A stretch of DNA of 64,000 nucleotides from a virus: the IMG/VR virus record IMGVR_UViG_3300042446_001440, positions 16,170-80,169 of that record, one strand, 5' to 3'. Positions 42,231 through 48,339 of the stretch are shown in pieces. The notes under the pieces are model-generated. The model was given only the letters and a program-made list of their open reading frames with translations. It ran no database searches and was not told where the DNA came from. The number at the start of each line of letters is the position of its first letter. Position 1 is the first letter of the stretch. Made by a program: the position numbers and the translations under genes.

Positions 42231-43414
42231 CGTTTTGCATACCTAGTAAAAATAATTTAAGATACTTAAAAACATGTATCCCTTCTATTCGTAAAAATTC
42301 ATTTAGAAAAGACCATGATATTATTGTATTTGTAGATAGCGATAATGATGGGACTGTAAACTGGTTAGAAGAAAATAAAGAACAATACAATATTACATAC
42401 TATATTAACCCAGATCTAGGAAAACAATTATTTGGAATAGGTAAAGCATATGATTATTGCATTGAACATTCTCAAACAGACATATGTATGATATTTCATG
42501 CTGATATGATGTTAGGTAAGGATGCTGATTTAGAAGCATATAAACATATGCAATCAAAAACAGTAGTATGTTCTACTAGAATTGAACCACCTCTACACCC
42601 AAATGCTGGAGAGAAAATACTTCAAGATTTTGGAGTATGGCCTGAAGATTTTAAAGAAAATGAATTTAATGAATTCGTAGAGCAAACCAAACAACAATAC
42701 GAGGATAAAATAACCAATGGTATATTTGCACCGTGGATGATATATAAACAAGACTTATTAGCTCTAGGAGGACATGACCCTATATTAATGTCAGCTAGAG
42801 AAGATTCGGACCTATTTAACAGAATGAAATTAGCTGGGTATAAGTTTATTCAAAGCTGGAAGTCTTTAGTATACCATTTAACGGGAAGAGGAGGACAATT
42901 TCAACACGGAGATATAGAAAAAGCTAAAAGTGAAGAATGGCAAAAACTAATGAATAATTCAACTAAAGAATTTATTAGAAAATGGGGATCTCCAGTTAAA
43001 CATACTCCATTAATGGATCCTATAATACTTCCTAAATATAATATTGCCTTTGTAATTAATAACGGTAATTTACCATTATTAGACGCATTAGAGCCATGGT
43101 GTGATAGGATATATGTTAATGAGAAATTTAAGGTAATAGGTAGAGCTTGGGATTATGTTGAGATGGAACAGAGTAATACCAAATTTGATTTAAGTAAACG
43201 CGTATTAACTATAGAAAACAATGATCCAATTAGTGAAAATGATATAGTAGTTGAATTTGATGGAAATCAGATAACCCAACAATCATTCCTCATATTACAG
43301 CAGTTACCCGATATTATACAGAACTCGGGAGCGATCGGAACATTTGAATTAGATATATTTAAAATAACAATCAATAGTTTAGAAACATACGAACATACTT
43401 TAATATATTTATAG
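42218..43414 (+). CDS. Glycosyltransferase family 2-like (398 aa)
   Basis: ITFCIPSKNNLRYLKTCIPSI, IIVFVDSDNDGT and MIFHADMMLG (DxD-like HAD) mark a GT-A fold, and SAREDSDLFNRMKLAGYKFIQSW is the acceptor-side ED motif. The last ~110 residues are an extra domain of unknown role. It is the final gene of the glycan run. Confidence 0.8.
   Translation: MDKITFCIPSKNNLRYLKTCIPSIRKNSFRKDHDIIVFVDSDNDGTVNWLEENKEQYNITYYINPDLGKQLFGIGKAYDYCIEHSQTDICMIFHADMMLGKDADLEAYKHMQSKTVVCSTRIEPPLHPNAGEKILQDFGVWPEDFKENEFNEFVEQTKQQYEDKITNGIFAPWMIYKQDLLALGGHDPILMSAREDSDLFNRMKLAGYKFIQSWKSLVYHLTGRGGQFQHGDIEKAKSEEWQKLMNNSTKEFIRKWGSPVKHTPLMDPIILPKYNIAFVINNGNLPLLDALEPWCDRIYVNEKFKVIGRAWDYVEMEQSNTKFDLSKRVLTIENNDPISENDIVVEFDGNQITQQSFLILQQLPDIIQNSGAIGTFELDIFKITINSLETYEHTLIYL
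43404..43412 (+). promoter_or_regulatory. TATATTTAT box upstream of the ClpP-like gene
   Basis: The box overlaps the stop region of the last glycosyltransferase and lies 18 nt before the protease start, so it may begin a new transcript. Confidence 0.4.
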
Positions 43415-43430
43415 AAGAAAAATATATATT

Positions 43431-43970
43431 ATGGCTACTTCTTCAAAACGCAACGCACCAAAGTTAAGCAGAATTGTAACATTAGGAGAAATTGAGTCAG
43501 AACTTATCAATAATATCATACAATTAATATATGAAATTAATGATGAAGACGCGAAAAAAACGCATGCTGAACCAATTAAGCTCATAATCAACTCACTTGG
43601 AGGCGAAGTGTATAGTGGCCTAGCTTTAATTGATGTCATTGATAGTTCACAGACTCCCGTTTATACAATATGTCATGGTTCATGCATGTCTATGGCGTTA
43701 CCAATATACGCTGCTGGTCACCATAGATTAGCAAGTAAAAATGCTACATTCATGTATCATGAAGCATCATATGCCGCTGAAGGAAAAGTATTACACCATA
43801 AACAAGAATTGAAAGAAACTGATCGTATTGATATATTATGTGATAATTACTTATTATCTAAAACTAAATTCACTCAAAAACAGCTGACAGATATTAAAAA
43901 TAAGCGTGGAGAGTGGTATTTTGATATAAAAGTAGCTACTAAATATGGGCTAGTAAACGAAGTAATTTAA
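43431..43970 (+). CDS. ClpP-like serine protease (S14 family)
   Basis: The 179-residue protein has LIINSLGGEVYSGLALIDVI, the serine elbow HGSCMSMALPIYAAG and the His in FMYHEAS, all in ClpP order and spacing. It lacks the ClpP N-terminal processing region. It could work with host Clp ATPases, process phage structural proteins, or degrade host regulators. It is placed between the glycan cluster and small unknown genes rather than near head genes. Confidence 0.82.
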   Translation: MATSSKRNAPKLSRIVTLGEIESELINNIIQLIYEINDEDAKKTHAEPIKLIINSLGGEVYSGLALIDVIDSSQTPVYTICHGSCMSMALPIYAAGHHRLASKNATFMYHEASYAAEGKVLHHKQELKETDRIDILCDNYLLSKTKFTQKQLTDIKNKRGEWYFDIKVATKYGLVNEVI

Positions 43971-43992
43971 TATTTATATATAAACATAAACA

Positions 43993-44292
43993 ATGGCTGA
44001 CAATAAACCAAAATTAAAAATCGACGTAAATCATAACCCAACTAAGAAGGGTATTAAAGTACAGTTTGTACTACCACAAACCTTAGAAGGTGATGCTAAA
44101 GCAGAGATGACTCAGAAATTACAAGCTAGACTAAATAGTGGATTACAACAATATAATCTTACAGTTAGTCAAGATACAGACGTTCCATACAGTAACGTTA
44201 TAGGATTCTTAATTCCAATAGCTGATATTAAGTTATTAATTAAGAAAGCTATTACAGGTGGAGCTGAAGCGCCTCCAGAAGAAGCAATTTAA
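43993..44292 (+). CDS. Hypothetical protein (99 aa)
   Basis: A TAATATTTAT box lies 16 nt upstream. The product is Lys-rich and soluble, with a PQTLEGDAKAEMTQKLQARL helix and an acidic Pro-rich end (GAEAPPEEAI). It has no recognised family. Confidence 0.5.
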   Translation: MADNKPKLKIDVNHNPTKKGIKVQFVLPQTLEGDAKAEMTQKLQARLNSGLQQYNLTVSQDTDVPYSNVIGFLIPIADIKLLIKKAITGGAEAPPEEAI

Positions 44293-44307
44293 TTTTAATA
44301 ATTAGTT

Positions 44308-44625
44308 ATGATTAAAACTCGAAAGATGAGGAGAAAAATACCTATATTCAAAGTTGTAATGAATGGTAGAGAGGATTACTCCCAACTAACAGAAATACCC
44401 GAAATAATAGAGGTAGTAATTGAAGAGACTGTTGTTGCTATTAAAGATGGAATAGAGAAAAATAAAAAATCTATATCTTTATTTGAAGTGGCAAATTCAG
44501 ATTGTTATATTGACTTAGAGAAAAACAAATGGAAACCAACTCTAGAACATACTATTGGTTACTTTGTTGAAAAGGAAGACTATAGTAAATGTGCTGAGAT
44601 TAGAGATTTAATAAACAAACTGTAG
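44308..44625 (+). CDS. Hypothetical protein with UVR-like C-terminus (105 aa)
   Basis: The C-terminal EKEDYSKCAEIRDLINKL matches the UVR motif seen in UvrB/UvrC and ClpE-type proteins, which mediates protein pairing. A similar end occurs in the protein at 47526-47843. The function is unknown; a protein-protein adaptor role is plausible. Confidence 0.55.
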   Translation: MIKTRKMRRKIPIFKVVMNGREDYSQLTEIPEIIEVVIEETVVAIKDGIEKNKKSISLFEVANSDCYIDLEKNKWKPTLEHTIGYFVEKEDYSKCAEIRDLINKL

Positions 44626-44627
44626 TT

Positions 44628-45056
44628 ATGGAAAAAGACCCCCACGCGGAAGGTATTAAAAAGTCTATTGAGGATATTATTGGCGCTGATACGTCTTTAA
44701 GACGTAAGAAAAAAACAGACGAGGATTTTCAAAAAGAAAAATTTACAAAACTTATTCAAACATTAGATGAAATAGAAGTACGTTCTATGATAATGGGTGG
44801 TGATTTGGGTTTAGATTTTACTAAATATGATGATAAATTCTACTCAGTAATTGATGGGTTATTAGGATTACTATACCCAAAAGAAGCATGTGAATTAATA
44901 TTCTTCTACTTATATGAACGTATAAATGAAGATGGTTCAACTAATGAATTAGTAGATGAAGATGGGAATATAGTTTCCCTCGTTTCCCCAACCGATCTTT
45001 GGTATTTAATAAAAATAATCCAAGATAAAATTGGGAAGGCAAAAAAGAAAGCATAA
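44628..45056 (+). CDS. Hypothetical protein (142 aa)
   Basis: It starts 2 nt after the UVR-like gene. It is mostly helical and acidic with a basic KAKKKA end. The MIMGGDLGLDFTKYDDKFY and LYPKEACELIFFYLYERI stretches are reminiscent of conserved T4-like phage hypotheticals. No catalytic motif is recognised. Confidence 0.55.
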   Translation: MEKDPHAEGIKKSIEDIIGADTSLRRKKKTDEDFQKEKFTKLIQTLDEIEVRSMIMGGDLGLDFTKYDDKFYSVIDGLLGLLYPKEACELIFFYLYERINEDGSTNELVDEDGNIVSLVSPTDLWYLIKIIQDKIGKAKKKA

Positions 45057-45085
45057 ATTAAATCAAACAAAAATAAATAAACAAA

Positions 45086-45229
45086 ATGAAAACAGTTATC
45101 GCAATCGCAATGATCGTGGCTTTAGCCTCATGTGGTGGTGCTGCAACTAGCACTCCAACCTCAACTGATTCAACTAAAGTTGACAGTACCGTAGTAGTAG
45201 ACTCAGTAAAAGTAGAGTCTGTAAAATAA
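45086..45229 (+). CDS. Tiny lipoprotein (47 aa)
   Basis: MKTVIAIAMIVALASCGGAA is a short type II signal peptide with the lipobox Cys at residue 16. The mature part is a Ser/Thr/Val-rich tail (TDSTKVDSTVVVDSVKV). It resembles small entericidin-like or immunity lipoproteins in size only. A strong terminator follows at once. Confidence 0.6.
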   Translation: MKTVIAIAMIVALASCGGAATSTPTSTDSTKVDSTVVVDSVKVESVK

Positions 45230-45236
45230 TCCCCCT

Positions 45237-45270
45237 AATAACGGGGCTTAGAGTCCCGTTATTTTTTATT
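45237..45270 (+). terminator. Strong intrinsic terminator
   Basis: AATAACGGG pairs perfectly with CCCGTTATT around a GCTTAGAGT loop, followed by TTTTATT. It ends the lipoprotein transcript. The next start codon is at 45271, directly at the end of the tract, so that gene needs its own upstream transcript or read-through. Confidence 0.85.
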
Positions 45271-45873
45271 ATGCCTGCTGCAAAACCTTTAACTAAGTTT
45301 CAAATAGAAACAGCAATGCGCTACACTAAATCAGTGAGAGCAGCCGCTAAGTATTTAGGATGTTCCTATCATCACCTTAAGCCTTTTATGAAGGTACTTA
45401 GAGTAGATGATTCAGATCCTAATTCACCAACTTTATTTGATGCTCATAAAAATCAAAACGGTAAAGGCATTCCTAAGTTCTTACCTAACAAACGTAAAGA
45501 ACCAAATGTTAAAAATATTATCTTAACAGGTACAGGATGGGAATCATTTACACCTGATAAAATAAAAGTAAGACTAGTAGCTGAGGGTTATTTAAGAGAT
45601 GAATGTTATGTTTGTGGATTTAGTGAACGTAGAGTAACAGACTTTAAAATTCCATTACTCCTACATTTTAAAGATAATAATAAATGTAATTATCTACTTG
45701 ATAATCTAGAGCAAACATGCTATAATTGCTATTATTTATACGTTGGAGAGGTATTAACACCAAGCCAAATACGCAGTGTAGAAGATTCATCACCACCATT
45801 AGCAAAACCATTTGAATGGGACTTAGATGATGAACAAATAGCAAATATGAAGGCATTAGGAATTTTTGAATAA
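45271..45873 (+). CDS. HNH-like zinc protein with N-terminal helix-turn-helix (200 aa)
   Basis: TKSVRAAAKYLGCSYHHLKPFMKVL is a helix-turn-helix. The C-terminal ECYVCGFSERR...LLLHFKDNNKCNYLLDNLEQTCYNCYYL has the two CxxC pairs and the N residue of HNH nucleases. The expected HH/DH catalytic pair is LHFKDN, so only one His remains. It could be a degenerate homing endonuclease or a DNA-binding regulator. It starts at the end of the terminator. Confidence 0.6.
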   Translation: MPAAKPLTKFQIETAMRYTKSVRAAAKYLGCSYHHLKPFMKVLRVDDSDPNSPTLFDAHKNQNGKGIPKFLPNKRKEPNVKNIILTGTGWESFTPDKIKVRLVAEGYLRDECYVCGFSERRVTDFKIPLLLHFKDNNKCNYLLDNLEQTCYNCYYLYVGEVLTPSQIRSVEDSSPPLAKPFEWDLDDEQIANMKALGIFE

Positions 45874-45893
45874 TTAAAATAAAAACAATAAAT

Positions 45894-46184
45894 ATGAGTT
45901 ACGAATTAGCACAAAAATATGTTGACTTTCAAATTCCATCAGAAATTAAACAAGCTGCTAAAGCAGGTGTAAGAATGACTGGTTCACTAAATTTCATCAA
46001 GATGATGATGTTTGCAGATGAAGTACAATTAACCAATGATAATATTGATTATTATATGGGTCTTCCTCCACAACGATTAGAAGATGAAACGTACGATGAA
46101 ATGAAAAACAGAGGCAAACTAGCAAAAGCACTATTGAAATATAGAGCACAATTATATGATTATTCAGTATACGAAAAACAATAA
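45894..46184 (+). CDS. Hypothetical protein (96 aa)
   Basis: It is a soluble, helical, Met- and Tyr-rich protein with no known motif. It lies 3 nt before a DUF4494-like gene and after the HNH-like gene. Confidence 0.5.
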   Translation: MSYELAQKYVDFQIPSEIKQAAKAGVRMTGSLNFIKMMMFADEVQLTNDNIDYYMGLPPQRLEDETYDEMKNRGKLAKALLKYRAQLYDYSVYEKQ

Positions 46185-46187
46185 AAC

Positions 46188-46397
46188 ATGGCACAATTTT
46201 TCCAAGTAAAAGTTCAATTTAGAACAGAAGACGAAAGAGGTAAAGTAAAAAAAGAAAACGTAGCGTATTTAGTAGATGCAATGTCAGTAACAGAAGCAGA
46301 AGCTAGAACAGTACAATATTTAACCGAGCATGGTGAAGAGGCATTTGAAGTAAAAGCAGCATCTGAATCTAAAATCGCTCAGGTAGTAACAGCTTAA
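46188..46397 (+). CDS. DUF4494-like protein (69 aa)
   Basis: The pattern FFQVKVQFRTEDERGKVKKENVAYLVDAMSVTEAEART matches DUF4494, a small family common in Bacteroidota and their phages. Its biochemical role is unknown. It is the last protein gene before the tRNA/tmRNA region. Confidence 0.65.
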   Translation: MAQFFQVKVQFRTEDERGKVKKENVAYLVDAMSVTEAEARTVQYLTEHGEEAFEVKAASESKIAQVVTA

Positions 46398-46407
46398 ACT
46401 TAATAAT

Positions 46408-46509
46408 AGTCAGGTGGCGGAATGGTTGTAGACGCTAGTTGAATGTATTGATTACTTCTGACGCATTCGATGAACAAATAATTGCTAGGTTCAAATCCTG
46501 CCCTGACTA
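46408..46509 (+). tRNA. Aberrant tRNA (Leu/Ser-like) with unassignable anticodon
   Basis: The acceptor AGTCAGG pairs with CCTGACT, a Leu-like D-arm GCGGAATGGTTGTAGACGC is present, and a T-arm with loop TTCAAAT is intact. Between D- and T-arms lie about 45 nt that fold as GAATG/CATTC with an 18-nt loop, not a 7-nt anticodon loop. The total of 102 nt is too long for a normal class II tRNA. It may be interrupted, degenerate, or a tRNA mimic. Confidence 0.5.
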
Positions 46510-46634
46510 CAAAATCGTTCGAACGTGGAACGACGAAGACGGCCGTGGCATACCGTAAGATCTGCTCGCTTAGTGGCTCCGTATCGTAGGACGGCACAGT
46601 TAGCAACTCTGGTGGTATTCTAAAAGTTGCAAAC
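46510..46634 (+). other. Unassigned structured segment between tRNAs
   Basis: Two hairpins are visible: TCGTTC/GAACGA near the start (loop GAACGTG) and AGCAACT...AGTTGC near 46601-46635. I find no complete tRNA, protein gene or terminator in these 125 nt. The GC content looks higher than in the surrounding genes, suggesting RNA function. Confidence 0.35.
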
Positions 46635-46707
46635 TCCAGAATAGCTCAGTTGGTAGAGCAGCTGATTTGTAATCAGCAGGTCGCAAGTTCGACTCTTGTT
46701 TCTGGAT
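46635..46707 (+). tRNA. tRNA-Thr (TGT)
   Basis: The full cloverleaf is visible: acceptor TCCAGAA/TTCTGGA, D-arm AGCTCAGTTGGTAGAGCA, anticodon stem GCTGA/TCAGC with loop TTTGTAA (anticodon TGT) and T-arm GCAAG-TTCGACT-CTTGT. CCA is not encoded. Confidence 0.93.
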
Positions 46708-46708
46708 C

Positions 46709-46809
46709 AAGGATGAGAGAATACAAAGTAGCAGCACCCGTCATCATGTGTAACTCGTGGTGCCAACTACCAGTAACTTTGTTTGGTTGGCCAACCGAAC
46801 CTCATCTTT
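46709..46809 (+). ncRNA. Unassigned structured RNA between tRNA-Thr and tRNA-Ser
   Basis: AAGGATGAG (46709-46717) closes with CTCATCTTT (46801-46809). Inside, ACAAAGT (46723) pairs with ACTTTGT (46776), GTAG with CTAC, and GCACC (46734) with GGTGC (46759), giving one long arm. A GGTT/AACC hairpin follows. The closing stem and two-arm layout recall a tRNA, but no anticodon or T-loop consensus is present. Confidence 0.5.
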
Positions 46810-46812
46810 ATT

Positions 46813-46899
46813 GGAAGAGTAGCCAAGCGGTTGACGGCACCTGACTTGAAATCAGACATACGGGAAACTGTATCGTGGGTTCGAATCCTACCTCTTCCG
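46813..46899 (+). tRNA. tRNA-Ser (TGA)
   Basis: It has acceptor GGAAGAG/CTCTTCC, D-arm AGCCAAGCGGTTGACGGC, anticodon loop CTTGAAA (TGA), a class II variable arm (ATACGGGAAACTGTAT) and T-loop TTCGAAT. CCA is not encoded. Confidence 0.95.
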
Positions 46900-46904
46900 C
46901 AGCT

Positions 46905-46975
46905 TGGGTTATGGTGTAATGGCAACACTACAGATTTTGATTCTGTCGTTTTAGGTTCGAGTCCTGGTAACCCAA
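46905..46975 (+). tRNA. tRNA-Gln (TTG)
   Basis: It has acceptor TGGGTTA/TAACCCA, anticodon stem ACAGA/TCTGT with loop TTTTGAT (TTG), and T-arm TTAGG-TTCGAGT-CCTGG. It is compact and complete. Confidence 0.95.
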
Positions 46976-46979
46976 CAAA

Positions 46980-47111
46980 AAGAACTAGCAAACAAATGAC
47001 ACGCACGGCAGCCTGGAATGTGTGCACACTGAACAGGCAATGCGAACGAAGAGGATGGGATACCTCACTGTGCGTAGGTTAGATTCAACGCCCGTCGCTA
47101 GTTCTTTTTTT
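46980..47111 (+). ncRNA. Structured RNA closed by a 10-bp stem and ending in a T-tract
   Basis: AAGAACTAGC (46980-46989) pairs perfectly with GCTAGTTCTT (47097-47106), followed directly by a T7 tract as in an intrinsic terminator. Inside are GCCTG/CAGGC enclosing a GTGTGCACAC palindrome, GAGG/CCTC, and GCGT/ACGC around AGGTTAGATTCA. It is not a recognised tRNA. It could be a discrete small RNA with its own terminator. Confidence 0.55.
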
Positions 47112-47115
47112 ACAT

Positions 47116-47275
47116 TGTAGGATGGTGAAATGCTCTAGAGCTTGGAATACACAGCGCCCCGTCTAGGCGCCGCGGATCACGAAATAGATAAATGATAATG
47201 GGTTGACCACACGCTTGCAAGCACAAATGTCATTTATTGAATCGCCGTATGGAGGTTCAAATCCTTCTCCTACAG
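47116..47275 (+). ncRNA. Oversized tRNA-like RNA (about 160 nt)
   Basis: The acceptor TGTAGGA pairs with TCCTACA, and a perfect T-arm, GGAGG-TTCAAAT-CCTTC, precedes the 3' strand. A GTG/CAC D-stem has a GCTCTAGAGC hairpin inserted in its loop, and GCGCC-CCGTCTA-GGCGC could be a 7-nt anticodon-like loop. About 80 further nt, including a TAAATGA/TCATTTA stem, replace the variable loop. It is not a normal tRNA and may be an interrupted or repurposed one. Confidence 0.5.
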
Positions 47276-47277
47276 CT

Positions 47278-47424
47278 AAAGAGGATAAAATGTGTAGTAA
47301 CCTCAAGGAAGCTAGCTCCTACTACACTCTTTAAGTGTTACCCAAAGGGTAAACGCACTGGTATGAGACTTGTTCTCTCAAACTCGATACCTAAAGTTGA
47401 GCTGTCAATTGAAAGATTGACTTA
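47278..47424 (+). ncRNA. String of perfect hairpins before tRNA-Leu
   Basis: AAAGAG/CTCTTT encloses GTGTAGTA/TACTACAC and AGGA/TCCT. Then come TTACCC-AAA-GGGTAA, TGAGA-CTTGTTC-TCTCA within GGTAT/ATACC, and GTCAAT-TGAAAG-ATTGAC. Every stem is perfect, so the stretch is under structural constraint. No protein start or tRNA is visible. Confidence 0.5.
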
Positions 47425-47426
47425 AT

Positions 47427-47512
47427 GCCCCGGTGGTGGAACTGGTAGACACGCAGGACTTAAAATCCTGTTCGCTGTAAGGCGAGTGACGGTTCGATTC
47501 CGTTCTAGGGCA
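47427..47512 (+). tRNA. tRNA-Leu (TAA)
   Basis: It is class II. Acceptor GCCCCGG/CTAGGGC has one C-A mismatch. D-arm GTGGAACTGGTAGACAC, anticodon stem CAGGA/TCCTG with loop CTTAAAA (TAA), variable arm TCGCTGTAAGGCGA and T-loop TTCGATT complete the molecule. Confidence 0.94.
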
Positions 47513-47525
47513 CATAATTATAATC

Positions 47526-47843
47526 ATGGCATGTCATTGTTTACATCTGAAAAACGCAAGCGAATTCTACACGTTACTTAAACAACGTGACCCCGATTTA
47601 ATCAAGAAAATGGTTAAATGTGTAATGAGCGCATATAAGCGAAATAAAGCAGATATTGATATATTTGATATCACATTCAAAGACATGAGCGAATTGACAT
47701 TTAATATTGAAAGATCACAGTACAGCGAATTACTCAGCAATTGTCTTAAAGACATGATTGAAATAGAAGAGTACGAATTATGTGCTGAGATTAAGAAAAT
47801 AATAGATAAAAAATCAAAACACGGGGATGGCATAGGCATTTGA
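47526..47843 (+). CDS. Hypothetical protein with UVR-like C-terminus (105 aa)
   Basis: It has an N-terminal MACHCLHLKNASEFYTLL and a C-terminal EIEEYELCAEIKKIIDKK UVR-like motif resembling the end of the protein at 44308-44625. The last seven codons overlap the 5' strand of the tmRNA, so either the gene ends inside the tmRNA transcript or the two are processed apart. The function is unknown. Confidence 0.55.
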   Translation: MACHCLHLKNASEFYTLLKQRDPDLIKKMVKCVMSAYKRNKADIDIFDITFKDMSELTFNIERSQYSELLSNCLKDMIEIEEYELCAEIKKIIDKKSKHGDGIGI

Positions 47844-48292
47844 TCCGTATGAGATGGGTATGTATACACGCAGAGACATGGCATTCATTCTCTTTAATCA
47901 TGATGCAAACAATTTAAACGACAACAAAATCGCTCGTCAAGAAATCGGTGCTTCTATTATCAACATGGCTTTTGCTAGAGTTGCTATGGCTGCCTAAGAT
48001 CTTCGGATCTTTCTTTCCCTGGCAACTTGGGTGAAACAGTAAGTTGCAAAAAATTCCACTTTGGGGAGTAGGGTGTTCATCTACCCGACGCCCACCAGGT
48101 TGGGGATGTACGACCATAACACGTCCGTGGAGCTGATGAAAATGTTTTTCTAGTTATGTCAAAACTAGATGGTGGACTGTTACCAAATCGGTAGCCCTAA
48201 CATACGGTGCAGTAGCAATACAGTACTAAGCGTGTGAGAAGCTGTACATATTTGTACTTACGGAGACGAGGGTTCGAACCCCTCCATCTCCA
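47823..48292 (+). ncRNA. ssrA: Transfer-messenger RNA (tmRNA)
   Basis: 5' GGGGATG (47823) pairs with 3' CATCTCC (48285-48291, one G-U), followed by discriminator A. The T-arm is GAGGG-TTCGAAC-CCCTC. P2 forms from CCGTA/TACGG (47845/48259), TATGTA/TACATA (47859/48245) and ACACGC/GCGTGT (47866/48230). A tag frame with probable resume codon GCA at 47905 runs ANNLNDNKIA... to ...RVAMAA and a TAA at 47995. A hairpin AAGATC-TTCG-GATCTT sits at the stop codon, then a pseudoknot with CCC/GGG and GCAACTT/AAGTTGC. It rescues stalled ribosomes with SmpB, which is not seen here. The exact resume codon is uncertain. Confidence 0.85.
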
Positions 48293-48309
48293 CTCATCTC
48301 CCCCTGTTC

Positions 48310-48339
48310 TCATATATTTATTGGAAACAATAATTATGA
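48310..48339 (+). repeat. 30-nt leader shared with the GIY-YIG gene (copy 2)
   Basis: It is identical to 11489-11518 and includes the TATATTTAT box (48313-48321) and the start codon of the HNH gene, 18 nt after the tmRNA 3' end. Confidence 0.7.

Noticed and set aside
46650-47425. Short open frames on both strands in the tRNA region
   Set aside because: They overlap clear tRNAs and perfect RNA stems, and their products look random.
47996-48011. AAGATC-TTCG-GATCTT as an intrinsic terminator of a small protein gene
   Set aside because: The frame and hairpin fit better as the tmRNA tag stop and its helix, because the pairings on both sides extend to a T-arm 270 nt downstream.
48103-48110. A second GGGGATG near 48104 as an alternative tmRNA 5' end
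   Set aside because: It would also pair with the 3' acceptor, but the P2 pairings and tag frame require the 5' end at 47823.
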